From NCBI GenBank assembly GCA_021521415.1, contig JAIQDT010000833.1, positions 310,001 to 374,000 on the forward strand: 64,000 nt of DNA, written 5' to 3'. This document shows, in pieces, positions 11,399-25,236 of the stretch; positions within the stretch are counted from its first letter, which is position 1, and each line of letters begins with the position of its first letter. Source of the stretch: Bidens hawaiensis. Its lineage: Eukaryota > Streptophyta > Magnoliopsida > Asterales > Asteraceae. Both the position numbers and the translations under genes were made by a program. The notes under the pieces were generated by a model. The model searched no databases. It was not told where the DNA came from and saw nothing but the letters and a program-made list of their open reading frames with translations.

Positions 11399-12457
11399 TT
11401 GGCTAATTTTGTTTCTTATGAAAAATTTTCTAATCCTCATAAAGTTTTCCTCACGGCCATTGATTCAAACAATGAGCCAAAATACTTTGCTCAGGCTGTT
11501 CGGGATGAAAAGTGGAGGCAAGCCATGAAAAACGAAATCCAAGCACTTGAAGAAAATGGCACATGGATTATTGAGGAACTACCGAAACGAAAACGTGCTA
11601 TAGACTCAAAGTGAGTTTATAAAATAAAGTACAAGCCCAATGGAGAAATTAAAAGATATAAGACACGGTTGATCGCTAAAGGCTTTACTCAAATTGAGGG
11701 AATTGATAACCATGAGACGTTTGCACCAGTTGCCAAACTCGTCACTGTTCGAACCTTACTTGCGGTAGTGGTAAAGAAAGGTTGGATAATACACCAACTC
11801 GACGTAAACAATGCCTTCTTACATGGAGAGTTAGTCGAGGAAGTATATATGAAGATTCCCCAAGGTTTTCGCAAGAGAGAAGACACAAGGGTCTGCAAGT
11901 TAAATAAGTCAATATATGGTCTAAAGCAAGCTTCCCGAAACTGGTACCAAAAGTTCACGTTGGCTTTAATAGAGATTGGTTTCAAGCAAGCCAAGATGGA
12001 CCATTCCCTTTTCATTTACAAGAATGGCAGTTCTCATCTATGTCGATGATGTGATCATTGTTGGAAACGACTTGAAGAGGATACAAGAAACCAAAACATA
12101 CCTTGATGCGAAATTTAGCATCAAGGACCTTGGAGTATTGAAATATTTTTTGGGGATTAAAGTGGCTCGAACACGTGATGGTCTTGTTTTAAGCCAAAGG
12201 AAATATATCCTTGACATCTTGGAAGACTGTGGCTTAACAGAATGTCGACCAAGCAACTTTCCTATGGAACAAGGTTTGAAGTTAGACAAAGGCAACGGTG
12301 GACCGAAAGTCGTCGCCAATCAATATTAGAGGACTAGTTGGACGACTTCTTTACTTGCAAGCTACTCGACCCGATATTTCTTACTCAGTTAATGTGCTTA
12401 GTCAGTTTGTCGCCGACCCACGACAAACACAGATGGATTCCGCAACCCGTGTAGTGC
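11399..12457 (+). pseudogene. Copia reverse transcriptase and start of RNase H, frameshifted
   Basis: Reverse transcriptase copies the element RNA to DNA. Visible blocks: WRQAMKNEIQALEENGTW, RLIAKGFTQIEGIDNHETF, HQLDVNNAFLHGEL (motif A), KLNKSIYGLKQASRNWY, LIYVDDVIIVGND (motif C, YVDD intact), GVLKYFLGIKVA and LLYLQATRPDISYSV. A stop (TGA) sits near 11612, a frameshift at about 12020-12030 just before YVDD, and another near 12300-12325. The frame is then cut at the target site of a solo LTR (12453-12457) and resumes at 15232. Confidence 0.9.
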
Positions 12458-12892
12458 TCGTAAGACCCCGAATCCCGGGAATCCTACAGTTGGTAATCAC
12501 ATCCATAATTTCACAAAAATTTAAAACCCAACAATTCTTTGTATTTAAAACCAGTTTAGAGTAAATAACAGCAGAAAAGTTTAAGTATTAAAAATCCCAA
12601 AACACGGGTACAGGTGTTCAAAATCAATTGTAAATAAAATACTCGTTTTATTTGAAATCCTTGACCAGAAATGCCTTCAACCTCCCGAGCAGCATCCAGC
12701 ACGTCCAAGCGGTAGCATCCACTTCTTAACCTGAAAGTCAAACTAACATACACACAAAGTCAGCTTGAGCTGAGTGAGTTCAAGTTTTCATAAACAATAG
12801 TTCATACTTGTTTTCAAAAATTATAGTTCTAAACAATAAAGAGGATAATAATAAAATAAATAATATAATTCACCAAGTAATAAATTCATCGT

Positions 12893-13330
12893 CGAACACA
12901 CGTACACGGGCCTCTCCACCACGAGTCAAGACTCGAGTAATATATTTGACCCGGACGCGGTAAGACCTAAGCATGTGACACGAGCCTCTCCACCACAGGT
13001 CAAACCCGAGTAATATATTTGACTCGGTCACAGCTTACACATCCAAGCACGAGATACGGGCCTCTCCACCATGGGTACAACCCGAGTAATATATTTGACC
13101 CGATCTCGGCTCACACATCTAAGCACGTGATATGGGCCTCTCCACCACGGGTACAACCCGAGTAATATATTTGACCTGATCGCGGCTCAACATCCAACGG
13201 GCCTCTTCACCACGGGATTTTAAAACCCGAGTAATATATTTGACTCGCCAAAATGATGATCACGTCACACGAGCCTCTCCACCACGGGTACAACCGAGTA
13301 ATATATTTGACCCGGCCGTGAATCACCATG
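12893..13330 (-). repeat. Tandem array in the solo LTR, about seven units of 55-75 bp
   Basis: The unit is GGGCCTCTCCACCACGGGT, then ACAACCCGAGTAATATATTT and GACCCG, then a variable linker such as GCGGCTCACACATC. Copies begin near 12908, 12983, 13047, 13133, 13199 and 13270. Units vary in length and sequence. Confidence 0.85.
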
Positions 13331-13424
13331 CACACACACATCAATAAGCCTACTCACATCATTCTTAGTCACGAGGAACTAAATATCATCACACAACCGT
13401 AGGCTATAAGGTAACACATACCCA

Positions 13425-13494
13425 TACATACATACATACCTCCATACATACATACATATATATCTATATATATGTATATACATATATATCTATA

Positions 13495-13527
<33 letters not shown>

Positions 13528-13530
13528 CAT
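13425..13530. repeat. Simple repeats (CATA)n and (TA)n in the solo LTR
   Basis: A run of CATACATACAT-type sequence passes into ATATATCTATATATATG and then pure TA repeats up to about 13527. Confidence 0.9.
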
Positions 13531-15231
13531 CCCATACGGGAACTAAGTACATAGGTCTACTCGTATTCAATTACTACCAAGTCTACTAACATCCTCGAGT
13601 CTAGACCATTAATAATGTACGTAACCTTAAAGGATAAAAGACCATAAACGAGTCTAAAATATCCTAAAGCATATAAAATAATTCAAATATAACTTTCAAA
13701 GTGCACAATCACGAGTGAGACCATGTAGTACTATTCAAATAGTTGTAACGGGTAAAATCGTATAAAATTGGATTTCGGTGTGTATGCTAGCCCAAAACGT
13801 AAAAAGAGTAAAAAGGGCATCATGAACTCACCTGAATCAATCGAACACCTGCAACGAGCTAGGAAATCCCTAAGTTCACAATCACAAGCAAGAGCCTGTA
13901 AATTATACACAACGTGTTACTAAACTAGACCGCAAGAACACACTTGCCTAATGGGCCGCTCAAGCCCAAAACTTTGGCCCAAGGCCCAACACTTGGCCCA
14001 AGGCCCAACAACTTGGCCCAACCCATACCCAATTACTTTACCTCAGCCCCTAAAACCTTTCAACTAACCAAATCCACCGGTTAAGCCTAAAACGAACTTA
14101 TCGATTAATAACGAGTAAAACGTGTAGATTTAGCATACGAAGATGCATTTAATTACATAGGATAACTTTTGAAATAAATTATTAAATTTTTACCAGACTT
14201 TAATAAATGACTTAGGTTTATAAAAATATTTTTATTATATTTTTATATTGGACACAAAAATTATAAAAAATCCTCCAACACAGCAAGGTACGTGCAGCTA
14301 TTTCAGTGCGCAACAAAATGGTTTTATTTTTATAAAATTCATTACCAAACCAAATTAAACGATTCAAATTGGGTTTGGTTGCTAACTCACAATACTAACT
14401 GCCAGAAGTGGAACCAACCAATTTGGACCTTTCGAAAAAAGGTTATGACGTAGGGAAGACAGACCAGAATCCGTCATCCTGCATCAGCTTTGACACTCGA
14501 TTTTATAAATTCATAAAAACCATTCAAATCTCGTCCAAAAATTACGTATTATACCTTTCTGGAAACTAGACTCAATGTAGAACATCATGGAATCAAGAAT
14601 CAATAAAAAACATTGGATTATCGTCGCGTTACAGACCCTACAATAAACGTATACGAATCTGTCAGCAAACTGTTATCATCAAAACTCAACCTTAACGACC
14701 AATAAGCACGTTAATATGACCAATTAAGGTGTAAAAGACATGGGGAATCATAAAACCGACCTTGAATTGAAGTTTTCACGGCTGAAACTTGGCTGGGCAG
14801 AAGAAAAATGAGCAGGGGGTCTAGAGGCCGATCGGCTGCTGGGAATAGATTTAGGGTTAGGGTTTTTCTTTTTTAATATTATGATATAAAATAAATTACA
14901 CTATAGTCCCTCCAGTATGAAGTGTGTAGCAACTTGGGTGGAAAGTCAATTAATTCAACTTACGGGTATGACAAGGAGGTCCCTGAAGTAAGCCGGTTCA
15001 AACCCGATAAATATACAAACTCTACAACGTGCATGCCGATAAACGAAAATGTCGGGTGCTACATACTAATATAATACTTTAAGTCGTAAGAGGGGATGTT
15101 TTGGGAAAAAGGATGGACAAACGGACTTTTAAAACGTATTACAATGCTCTAAATTAGAAAGATGAAACCCCGGCTTTTTGACCAACATTTATAAACGATC
15201 GTGCCGATTAACGAAATTTACGGGCGTTACA

Positions 15232-15774
15232 ATTGCGATACTTAAAGGGCACTCCTGGACAAGGAATTTTGCTCCCATGTGACGGTGGGACTAATCTCGT
15301 TACATATTGTGATTCGGACTGGTTGGGTTGTCCGTTTACTCGAAGATCAAGGACGGGGTATCTTTTACTCTTGGGAGGAGTACCTATTTCTTGGAAGTCA
15401 AAAAACAATCGGTTGTGTCCCGATCGTCCGCCGAGGCAGAATATCGGGCAATGGCAACCATAGTTAGTGAGATACTATGGATGAGATGGCTTCTAACAGA
15501 ATTGGATGTGAAACAAAATGGACCAACACCCCTATTTTGTGATAACCAAGCCGCACGACATATTGCCAACAATCCGGTTTTTCATGAACGAATAAAACAT
15601 GTTGAAATGGATTGTTATTTTGTTCGAGAAAGAATTGAATCACAAGAAATACAACCGTTAAACATTCACACAAAGTCCCAGATCGCCGACTTGTTTACAA
15701 AAGCCTTGGGAGCTCATCAATTCCGCTTATTACTTGACAAATTGGGCGTTCGAAATCTCCACACTCCAAATTGA
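15232..15774 (+). pseudogene. Copia RNase H and C-terminus of the polyprotein
   Basis: This continues the copia polyprotein after the solo LTR. LRYLKGTPGQGI joins on to the part left of the insertion. RNase H acidic residues are present in YCDSDWLG, RSSAEAEYRAM and FCDNQAARHIA. The end (IADLFTKALG...LGVRNLH) is typical of copia, with the stop 10 bases before the 3' LTR. A one-base frame change occurs near 15400, between VPISW and VVSRSS. Apart from that the block is well kept. Confidence 0.9.
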
Positions 15775-15781
15775 GGGAGAG

Positions 15782-15976
15782 TAATAGAACCACCTTTTAT
15801 AGAAACCACAAGTTTTCTCCATTTACTTTGACCGTATATTCTCCCATATTTTGTTTCATAATATTAGCCATGATTTGTGTCTTTCCTTATGTTGTAAATC
15901 TCAACTATTTCTATGGCTTGTGCTCCTGTATCAGAATTATGAGAATTATTTTTTTCTCTGATTATCATTTTGTTCA
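15782..15976 (+). repeat. 3' LTR of copia element
   Basis: It matches 8202-8395 with three substitutions and one inserted base. It follows the purine tract and is bounded on the right by the CACTT target duplication. Confidence 0.95.
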
Positions 15977-17394
15977 CACTTTTGTAGCGACTTTACATGA
16001 TCTAAGTTTGTAAGCAAAACGAGCATCCGGGCCGCCGCTAAAAAATTCAGACTCCACAGCCAATTTGATTACGTCTTCCAATTCTTTATTTCTTAGCCAA
16101 GATTGAAGAATATAAAGGGGCAATGTCTAAACTTCCAATCCACACAACTTAGTAACAATGGACGATGTTCGGAGTATTTTTTAGTTAAAATCATCATTGA
16201 AGCTTTAGGCCAAAGATTAAGGAAGTCTTGACTCACTAAAATCCGATCAATTTTACCAAACTTTTGAACAACAATTGAAACATAAGTTAATATGCTATCG
16301 CCCATGTTATATTCCAAGAGACCCGAGTTTATAATGAATTTATTAAGATCGTTGGCACTTGTGGCGCAGCATTCAGAATACTTCCTTTCTGTCGGGTACC
16401 GAACACAGTTAAAATCTCCTAGAAAAATCCATATACCTTCATCCTCATATTTCTTATCTGCCAATCTTCCCATAAAATTCTTTTTAGATTTATATCTTGT
16501 GGGGCATATATATTAACTAGGAGCAATATAACCGCCATACCTGTTAAACTGAACCATAACCGATATAACCGAACCGATTTAACCGACATAACCGGTGGCA
16601 CGGTTTAATGAACTTTTAAAAACCGTCAAATACGGGTCGGTTTTGGTTAAAGATAATTCCAAAACTGCTATAACCAAACCGACCCATTTATTTAACCAAC
16701 AATATGTTTAATATGTTTGGGATTAAGTTTCACCAAACATGTTGTTGGATTATATCATTTTGATGTTTTTTGGCTCAATGTTTGTTATCAAGTTAAGTTG
16801 AATTTCAATGTTGGATTATATAATGTCATTATTTTTTGAATATTTGGTATTAATATTATGGATTATATACCTTGTTAGATTATGTCATGTCGTTTTTTTG
16901 TAATAATTGATACCAAACTTTTAGGGTTAATTATATTGTTTAGGTTACGGTTAACCGACTCATAACCAACTCACTATAACCTACAAAACCAATTAACCAA
17001 AACTGCCATAACGGGTTGGTTATGGTTATGGGTTTGGCTCAAAACCGGCCCAAACCGACCCATGCACACCCCTAATATTAACCATAAACATGTCGTACGT
17101 TGCTTTTAATACCCCTCTAACCAATATGTAATATCTATTACCACTTCTCTCTTTTCGAAAACGTTTGCATCCCACATACATAGCAAACCCCCCTGATATA
17201 CCTGTGGCATCCTTAATTTCAAACCCAAGCTGAGAATCATCCCACATTTTTTTTCACTTGAACCTTAGTTGAGTCTGCCATTTGGGTTTCTTGAATTGCT
17301 ATAAAACTGATGTTATGACTTTTCTTTAACAATCTCACCTGTTCCAGCTTATTTTCATCCCCCGCCCCCTTATATTAGTTGATAGGAAATTCAT
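15977..17394 (-). pseudogene. LINE ORF2 fragment: endonuclease domain, split by a MITE
   Basis: The endonuclease nicks target DNA for LINE insertion. On the minus strand the frame starts with the ATG at 17394 (MNFLSTNIRG) and runs through IAIQETQM, which carries the metal-binding Glu. It continues through the MITE at 16518-17074, then VNIYAPQ, FLGDFNCVR with catalytic Asp and Asn, and SEHRPLLL, equivalent to the SDH block but with Asp replaced by Glu. It then runs to the copia insertion at 15976. A frameshift occurs soon after the start, in a G run. The ATG overlaps the ORF1 stop as ATGA. Confidence 0.8.
16518..17074 (+). mobile_element. hAT-type MITE (557 bp) nested in the LINE endonuclease region
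   Basis: It begins TAGGAGCAATATAACC and ends CATGCACACCCCTA. It is flanked by a perfect 8-bp duplication ATATTAAC at 16510-16517 and 17075-17082, the hAT length. The end sequence (reverse complement TAGGGGTGTGCATGGG) is a common plant hAT MITE terminus; the left end is more diverged. The interior is rich in AACCG/CGGTT near both ends and has no coding capacity. Its removal restores the LINE frame. Confidence 0.9.
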
Positions 17395-19358
17395 TGATGC
17401 ACATTGCACATCTTCTTTCCAACAATAACCTCTTCCACCAAATTTTCGTTGCCCAAAACACTAACACCTACCTCCTCCCCTACATGTACAGTTAAGCATA
17501 CCTCTTTATTGATACCACCCGATGAATTTCTTGTAGTAGGTTTTGATTGTACTTCTGGTATAACATCATCCATTGAATCTAAATCACTGAATTCCAGCCA
17601 AATCCGCCGCCCACCCACCATACCAGATTCGAACCACCCCATAATCTATCTTTGAGTTTATTGAGTGAAGCGATCTGAGCTTCATTAAATTATGCCCCTG
17701 TATCCTTCTTCTAGAAATTACTGAAGTTTCCCCATTCACCTTGACATTAGGATTTTTATTTAAGTCTGGCGCTCTTGCGCCTTGTTAACCTTTTCAATTA
17801 ACTCATTAAGGTCGAATGGGTCGCTACCCTAGTCTGAATAACCTCCGTTGTTAGGCTCGAGTAAAGAAGTTTCTGGAATGGATTGATTAGAATTAAACAG
17901 CGCATGTAAGCCCAAATCACTATTCAAATTAACCAACCCAATATGCTTCTCCTGTAATGAAGACGGCTCATTTAGAGTTTTACATGGTGGTGGAGATGGG
18001 TTAGGCATCGGGTCCACTTGAGACCCTCCATTAAGTTGGTTACTGAACATATTATTGTCCCTATCTCCTAAACATTGGACCCCTCCAGCTGTCTCATCAT
18101 TAACTTTATCCGACTTGTGCTTGGGATGGACCAAATTTTTGTTGGAACCCCCCGGTTGGCGGTTCCTCATAAACTGAATCCGCATGCGCCAACTTTTCCA
18201 TTCCTTTTACCGATTTTCCAAGTCTCAACGTCGTAGAGTTTGACGGAGTCCTACTACAACCCTGTCCCCGGTCACCTCCTTCATGTTTTCTGGGAAGCAA
18301 ACCGCAATGAAATCTTTTAACCAATAATCTTTATCTTCAAACACCCACACTTCATGTTCTTGATCCTACCATTTTATGGTTACTAGTTCCTCTATTCTTT
18401 TTAATTGATTTGTGATTATGCCAACACCTTCTCTAGACAGATTAAGGTCACTCCAAGAAGCTTCAGATCTGCCTACTACTTTACCAAAACTACTACCAAT
18501 ATGATCGAGGAACATACCATCCCATAGATGGAATGCTAAGCCTTGGACCCTAAACCATACCAATATTTCATGGTGCATAACCTATCCTCCCATATCTGTA
18601 AAGTGTATAACCAGCTCCTCCACTCCTACTTATTGTTTCCCAGGAAATATTTAGCAGTTTGCGGGCACGCCAAGGACAATAAAACTTTCATTCCCCCAAC
18701 ATAACGAATGGTCAGTTGATTCCATCCTCTATCCATCATATTCTTTTGCAAGTTTTTTAAAGTTAAATAAATCTTTCACATCGACAATCAAAGAACCAGT
18801 CCTCCAGATTTGGAAGGATGTGCTTGAAGGAAAATCAATGGTCTTTCTTGCATTCAAAGACTTGTTCTCCAATGAGTTTTCCATATTATCCAAAACCACA
18901 TCCCTATACGAAGTATCCACTCTTCTCCATTGCAGATTGAAGCAGTTGTTGCTGCCATATTCACTTTAGCAACTACTCTTTGCTGCTCTTTTTGAACCAC
19001 AGGTCTTGCCACAGCGCTGTTCGGAGCCTTGCTCCCTGATTTGTCATAGTGCGCTACGTTCACCCTCACCTTATCAATCCTAACTGAGGTTAGACTTTCA
19101 CGAAGCGAATGACATTTATAAATTTGATGAAAGTAAAACAGTTACCAAATTTATCTTTCTTTATAGGGACAAATGCATCCACCAATGCTCCAAACCCTTC
19201 ATACACTTTCCACAATAAACTTCCAGTGCAACCATCCGGGAGGTTAGAGACGAAGAAGGAAGTAGCTATAGATTTGTTGAGTTGATGTCGCGAATCCTTT
19301 GCACGTCTGCTGTTCCTATTACTAATCGCTTCCCAGTTGTCTTCAAAGCGGCGAACAT
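17391..19358 (-). pseudogene. LINE ORF1 (RRM and DUF4283-like nucleic-acid-binding protein), degraded
   Basis: Plant L1 ORF1 proteins bind the element RNA. On the minus strand, just after the proposed ATG at 19358, the sequence encodes SFFVSNLPDGCTGSLLW and later FTFIKF, which are the RNP2- and RNP1-like parts of an RRM. At 18578-18366 a DUF4283-like block reads VWFRVQGLAFHLWDGMF and GKVVGRSEASW. The last open part (17642-17391) is acidic and ends with a TGA that overlaps the ORF2 ATG. Several stops and frame changes lie between these pieces. I did not see a CCHC zinc knuckle. Confidence 0.7.
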
Positions 19359-19390
19359 TAGTTGAAACTTGTTATTCGCAATAGTCAATA

Positions 19391-21611
19391 GTCATTATTA
19401 TTTAAATTCAATTTTCCTTTCTCTTTTACCTTCATGTCTTTGATCAAACTAAATATGTGGGTTGACCTTGGTTTTAGTCAAAATTAAAATTTTGATATGC
19501 TTTACTTTTGTACAAAATTATTTTTATACGATTATTTTGTTTTTTTTTTCCAAACTTCACTATGAATGCCAAGGTGGTGGTTGGTCCTTGTTACATCTGG
19601 CATCAAGGGTCTAGACAAATGATCAATAGTTGGTACCGGTTTGTAAACACATCAGAGTTGCGTTCTTTTAACGGAAGTCTTTCAAATTAAAAATTTGTTT
19701 GTGTAAAATCTCAGGATTTAAATACCAATATGATAATACAAAACGTATATGTCAAACATAGTTTATAGTATTTCAGTTTCAAAATATCTAAGCCATTAGA
19801 TAACATATGACTATATTTCCAATCGTCTATATGTCTCTTTTGTCTGATCTAACCTTATTGATTTTCTATAAAACAGTTCTGAAAATATGTCAACGATATG
19901 CTGGTGATTTGTTGACTGACTCTAAAGCATTTTTCAAACTTTTTCATTAAAACACAAATTATAGTTTTATGTACAGCTTAGCAGGGCACCAGCTCTTCCG
20001 CTGAGGCATACCACTATCGTACACACACACACAAGTCAACATTTCTACAAGAGTTGCACCCATTGGAGATATGGTTTGAGACTGACGTATAGCCAGCATG
20101 CTATTTTGTCAGTTATATCCAGATCCAGTGCATTTAGTTAGAGTGCTTGTATTTGTTATTATGGTTTGATTATTTTTATCTTGGTGTTATAACGTTTTAG
20201 GGATTTCATTATCCCATGAAACATTTTCAGATTTTTAAGACAAACAAAATGTTCGGCTTTTCAGAGTAAGTCAATTTGTTAAACAGAATAAACATATTCA
20301 CCTTTCTACGATGTTGGTGAATTTTTTTGGAGGTTTTTTGAAGGGTTAACGTATTTACCTCTTAGATAAGTTTTAAGGATTTTGATAACCTTTGTTTCGT
20401 GATGTTTAACCTGTCATTAATAGGTAAGCATATATATCTAGATCTTTTGTTGATCTAGCTGCAAACCCTCATTAATCAAATTTTATCATAAAACCTTTTA
20501 ATAAAACATTCATTTGTCTTATAGTTTAAAACTAGTTTTGAAAATCTTATTTTCATTTAAAATGCACGTTTCTTCTATTTTAATAAATGTTATCAGTTTT
20601 CTTTTCTGAAGAGACATTTCTTCCTGATGAAGAAACATTATTTACTTAAAACCTTTGAATAAAAATATTGTACTGTTTCGGCCAAGGTTTGACTATACCC
20701 CAGACTAGGGTTCAACTAGATAATATAATCACTAAAACGATAGCATACACCGTAAGGGTTTGCACTTCTTAGTGATTTTTGTCACATCAAAACCTACGGC
20801 ATACATACAGGGGGGCCACTAAGATTGCTTATAGCTCGAAGACACTAAAATAAATAAAGTGACAATAACTATTATTTCATTTAAATATCAAATTACACAA
20901 AATCGTTCAAATAAAAGAAATCACATCCAAACAAAATTAAATAAATGCATAAATGTTTAAAATATAAATAAATTAATATGTACGGAACAACTTTGCTTTA
21001 GAAAGTTTTCTTAGATTCGGACTCCAAGATAAGCTAAAATTTCCAATCTTCATAGAGGGTACAAATTTGTACACTAATTTTAAGATAACGTTTGAGAAGC
21101 CATACGATAGAATAAAAATATAAATAAATAGTTGTTAGAACCATAGCTCAATAAAGTTAATCATAGTTTTGGCCTTGCATCGTTCAATTTTGTTAGAACC
21201 AAGCTATTGCTCAACCTTTGTTGAACAATTTTGCTATCAAAACTGGAGCATTGTATATAACGATGCTTTTGATGCTTTGGAATGAATTTTGATAAAGAAA
21301 ATTATGAACCACTTGTGGTATGATAAATACAATATGTTTGCTCATGTATCATCAAAATCCTTATGGTTCATGAATCAAAATAAATTAAACAAAACAAAAA
21401 CTTCAAGAATGTAAGAACTTGCTAAGATATGACCATTAAAGATCATCTTACAAACTTATGTTCTTCGTCTCCACCCAATACACCTTGGTGTATGAATTAG
21501 GTTGTATTGTTGACATGATTATATGATGGTCTTAGAACCGTAATAACAAAAATAAAAATAAGAGGGAACTAAGAACAAACACATAAAACATGATCAAGAA
21601 CAAAAAAATAT
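19391..21611. other. AT-rich intergenic DNA without recognised genes
   Basis: No open frame above about 60 codons and no element termini that I could pair. The stretch runs from the LINE 5' edge to the Pack-MULE-like element. Confidence 0.6.
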
Positions 21612-22794
<1,183 letters not shown>

Positions 22795-23053
22795 ATTGTC
22801 ATCTGCTGATATTATTATATATTCAAGGAGGAGAAGGGTTTTTTGTTATTAATATACACGCAGGCAGCCACGTCAAGGTTTTTTAACACGTAGGATGGAC
22901 ACGTCATCTAAAACATAACGGAGTTAATACTCGGTTAGTCGTGGACTGGTGGCAGACACATGTGTGAAAGTTGGGACCGTTGGCAGTTAAAGTGATAGTT
23001 GGGACCAGCGCCGGCAAAAATGAAATACTTGGGACCAATAAAAACCAATAGTC
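22795..23053 (-). repeat. Right terminal inverted repeat of the Pack-MULE-like element
   Basis: Partner of 21612-21870. Inside it, 22730-22774 also pairs with 21871-21919 (two mismatches plus four extra bases on the left), separated from the main repeat by 20 bp present only on the right (22775-22794). Confidence 0.95.
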
Positions 23054-23064
23054 CAAAAAAATAT

Positions 23065-23454
23065 GAAAAACATAAATTAAAACTTACTTTGAGAAATGTT
23101 TTAGGGAGAAAAGAAGAGATGAATGAGCAAATGAAATAAGATGAAAATGGGGGGGGGGGGGGGTATTTATAGTTGGGATTAAAAGGGGTTAAGCAGGTAA
23201 GTCTTTGAGAGAACGTTGTATTTGAAATATGCTAGAACGTTGTATTTTAATAAAAGATGCCAAGTAAAGTACCTAAGACAAAAATTAATCTGAGATAACC
23301 ATAATTACTTATGTTACATGTTACGATATTAATCTAGACATACTAGGTTCAACGTGCCAAATTAACGATTACACATGTAAACAATGAAATGAACATAGAT
23401 TCAAGTATTTGATCATATGAAAATAATTTTAATAACTTGAAAAATTTATGATTC

Positions 23455-23493
<39 letters not shown>

Positions 23494-25203
23494 AACTTTA
23501 TCAAGTTTTAGCAAAAAGTTTAGAAATTGGCAGTTTTAACCCCCTAAACTTTGATTAAAGTATAAAATACGTGAAATAACGTTTGAAATCGAGGTTGTAA
23601 TTTAACAAATACAAATCAATGATAAATATCATAATAAAAGAATAATCTTTCATCAAAATCAAAATTTTAAAACGAGTTGGCTATACAATACAAATACAAG
23701 AAATGGAAAAATAGAAATGCTATAATTTTGACAGAACCTCGACTTATGATACGTCGGGTATCAATAATTAGTTGTACGGTATTTCTGCTTAGATTATGCA
23801 CTCGGGAACTCACCTACAACTTTTGATCAGGCGTTGGGACGCCGCTCGGGCTCAGAATCGAATCATCGGATGTTGGAATCGAGTGTTGGGTATAAGGCAC
23901 GAATAACGAGGTGTTTGGATTTTGGGATGCTTTGGAAATGGCTGCTGGTGGCCTTTATTTATAGTTATGCCCAACAACCCATGGTGGACCGTCATGAATA
24001 CACGACGGTCCGTCAGCTGTCTATTAGCGCCGCCTCTTGTCACGTGTCATTCCATGTTGACACGTCAGTGACACATGTCATTCAGTATCGATTAATCATT
24101 CGCCACATGTCACAACCCGGTTCATTTGTGTCATGGACACACGGTGGACCGTTGGAAATTTCTCGGAGGTCCACTATGCTGCCGCGGACTATCGACAGTC
24201 TCGCGAAGGTCCGTCAGGTCTTCTCTTGCAAAATTTTCAAGATTATCCCTGGACTTAATTTGACAGAATGACCAAATGGTCCTCCTACTTTCAAAGTTGT
24301 TAAAACTGACACAAAATTTCTCAGGATGTTATGGTCCACTTGAAAACTTGTCCACAATATATGGCGTCAAAAGCACTAAAATTTTATGTTCACTTATGCT
24401 ATTTCAAGGTTTTAAAAGACATTTCAATTTTAGAGCTTTTTAATAATTAAAAAAATATTAGGAGAACACCTTTGAAAGAAAGTGATCTTAAAGCATGTCT
24501 GATGCGAGCAATGATGAATCCTATACGAAACTATGCAGGGGGGCGAACTCATTATGTATAAAAGTTTTCATAAAACGAGGGAGTTGGGCTCAAATTTTTT
24601 GACGAAAATGGGTAAATTTACACCACGTATAAAGTTTCATATGAAAACGGGTAAATTTACACTACTGAGCAATAAAACAAGCTCTTCTCGCCCCCCCCCC
24701 CCCCCCCTTCACATTTGTTACATGTAGCCATACGAATCACCTAAGTGTAGAACGCCCATAAACGTCAATGGATTTACCGTTAGGGATGCTCTTAAATAAC
24801 AACCCAACGTTTAAAAGTTTTCTACTTAAATATGCACCCACGCGAATAATGAAGATTGACTTGTTATTAGGTTATATTGTTGGTAAAAGTTCAATAGTAA
24901 GCCCATATGTAGGGGTTTAGTATTCATGTCCACATTGATCTTGAGATCATAAGGCACGGGTGTAAGCAAGATTAACAGCAAGTTAAGTAGGATGGCAACA
25001 AGCTTGATTTTGGATAGGTTTAATTAATTTCAGTCTCATACTCGGTTCTAAAAGTTATCCCATACTCGATCTCTTACACTTTCGGTAAGCTATTAATCAA
25101 TTATATCTGGGGATTATCATTACCTAACACCCAATCTCAAACTCATCCTAAAAATTGACATGGAATTTCCAAAATTAAGTGCAACTCTTAACAATTTCTT
25201 CTT

Positions 25204-25236
<33 letters not shown>

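Larger units (their letters stand above)
12458..15231 (-). mobile_element. Solo LTR (2.77 kb, Ty3/gypsy Tekay-like) inside the copia element
   Basis: Read on the minus strand it starts TGTAACGCCCG, a usual start for long chromovirus (Tekay/Del) LTRs, and ends GGGGTCTTACGA. Flanking 5-mers are AGTGC (12453-12457) and ATTGC (15232-15236), a target duplication with one mismatch. Removing the insert restores the copia RNase H frame. There is no coding region. It includes a 62-bp-class tandem array (12893-13330), an AT microsatellite (about 13440-13530) and a partial internal repeat of its own end (15027-15063 resembles 15194-15230). The family assignment rests on termini and length only. Confidence 0.7.
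8202..15976 (+). mobile_element. Ty1/copia LTR retrotransposon with short TA...CA LTRs, nested in the LINE
   Basis: Complete in outline: LTRs at 8202-8395 (194 bp) and 15782-15976 (195 bp), a primer site TGGTATCAGAGC matching initiator tRNA-Met at 8396-8407, and a purine tract TTGAGGGAGAG at 15771-15781. The 5-bp target duplication CACTT lies at 8197-8201 and 15977-15981. The LTRs differ by three substitutions and one indel, so insertion was fairly recent. Domain order is gag, protease, integrase, reverse transcriptase, RNase H, the copia order. Internal stops, frameshifts and a nested solo LTR make it non-functional. The lineage within copia is not assigned. Confidence 0.95.
7118..19390 (-). 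mobile_element. L1-type LINE, minus strand, broken by four later insertions
   Basis: LINE sequence survives in three blocks: 7118-8201 (reverse transcriptase and linker), 15977-16517 (endonuclease C-terminal part) and 17075 to about 19390 (endonuclease start and ORF1). Removing the copia element with one CACTT copy restores a continuous frame (KVWRKK across the join). Removing the MITE with one ATATTAAC copy restores VNIYAPQ. The 3' end lies beyond the Tat element, off-window. The 5' end is not sharp; ORF1 probably starts at 19358. Many stops and frameshifts make this a dead copy. Confidence 0.85.

Noticed and set aside
12893..13330. Regularly spaced repeats resembling a CRISPR array
   Set aside because: Units are tandem and diverged, linkers are repeats too, and the context is a plant LTR.
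23834..24271. A 145-codon open frame as a gene
   Set aside because: No recognisable domain; it overlaps LTR-like promoter sequence read on the other strand.
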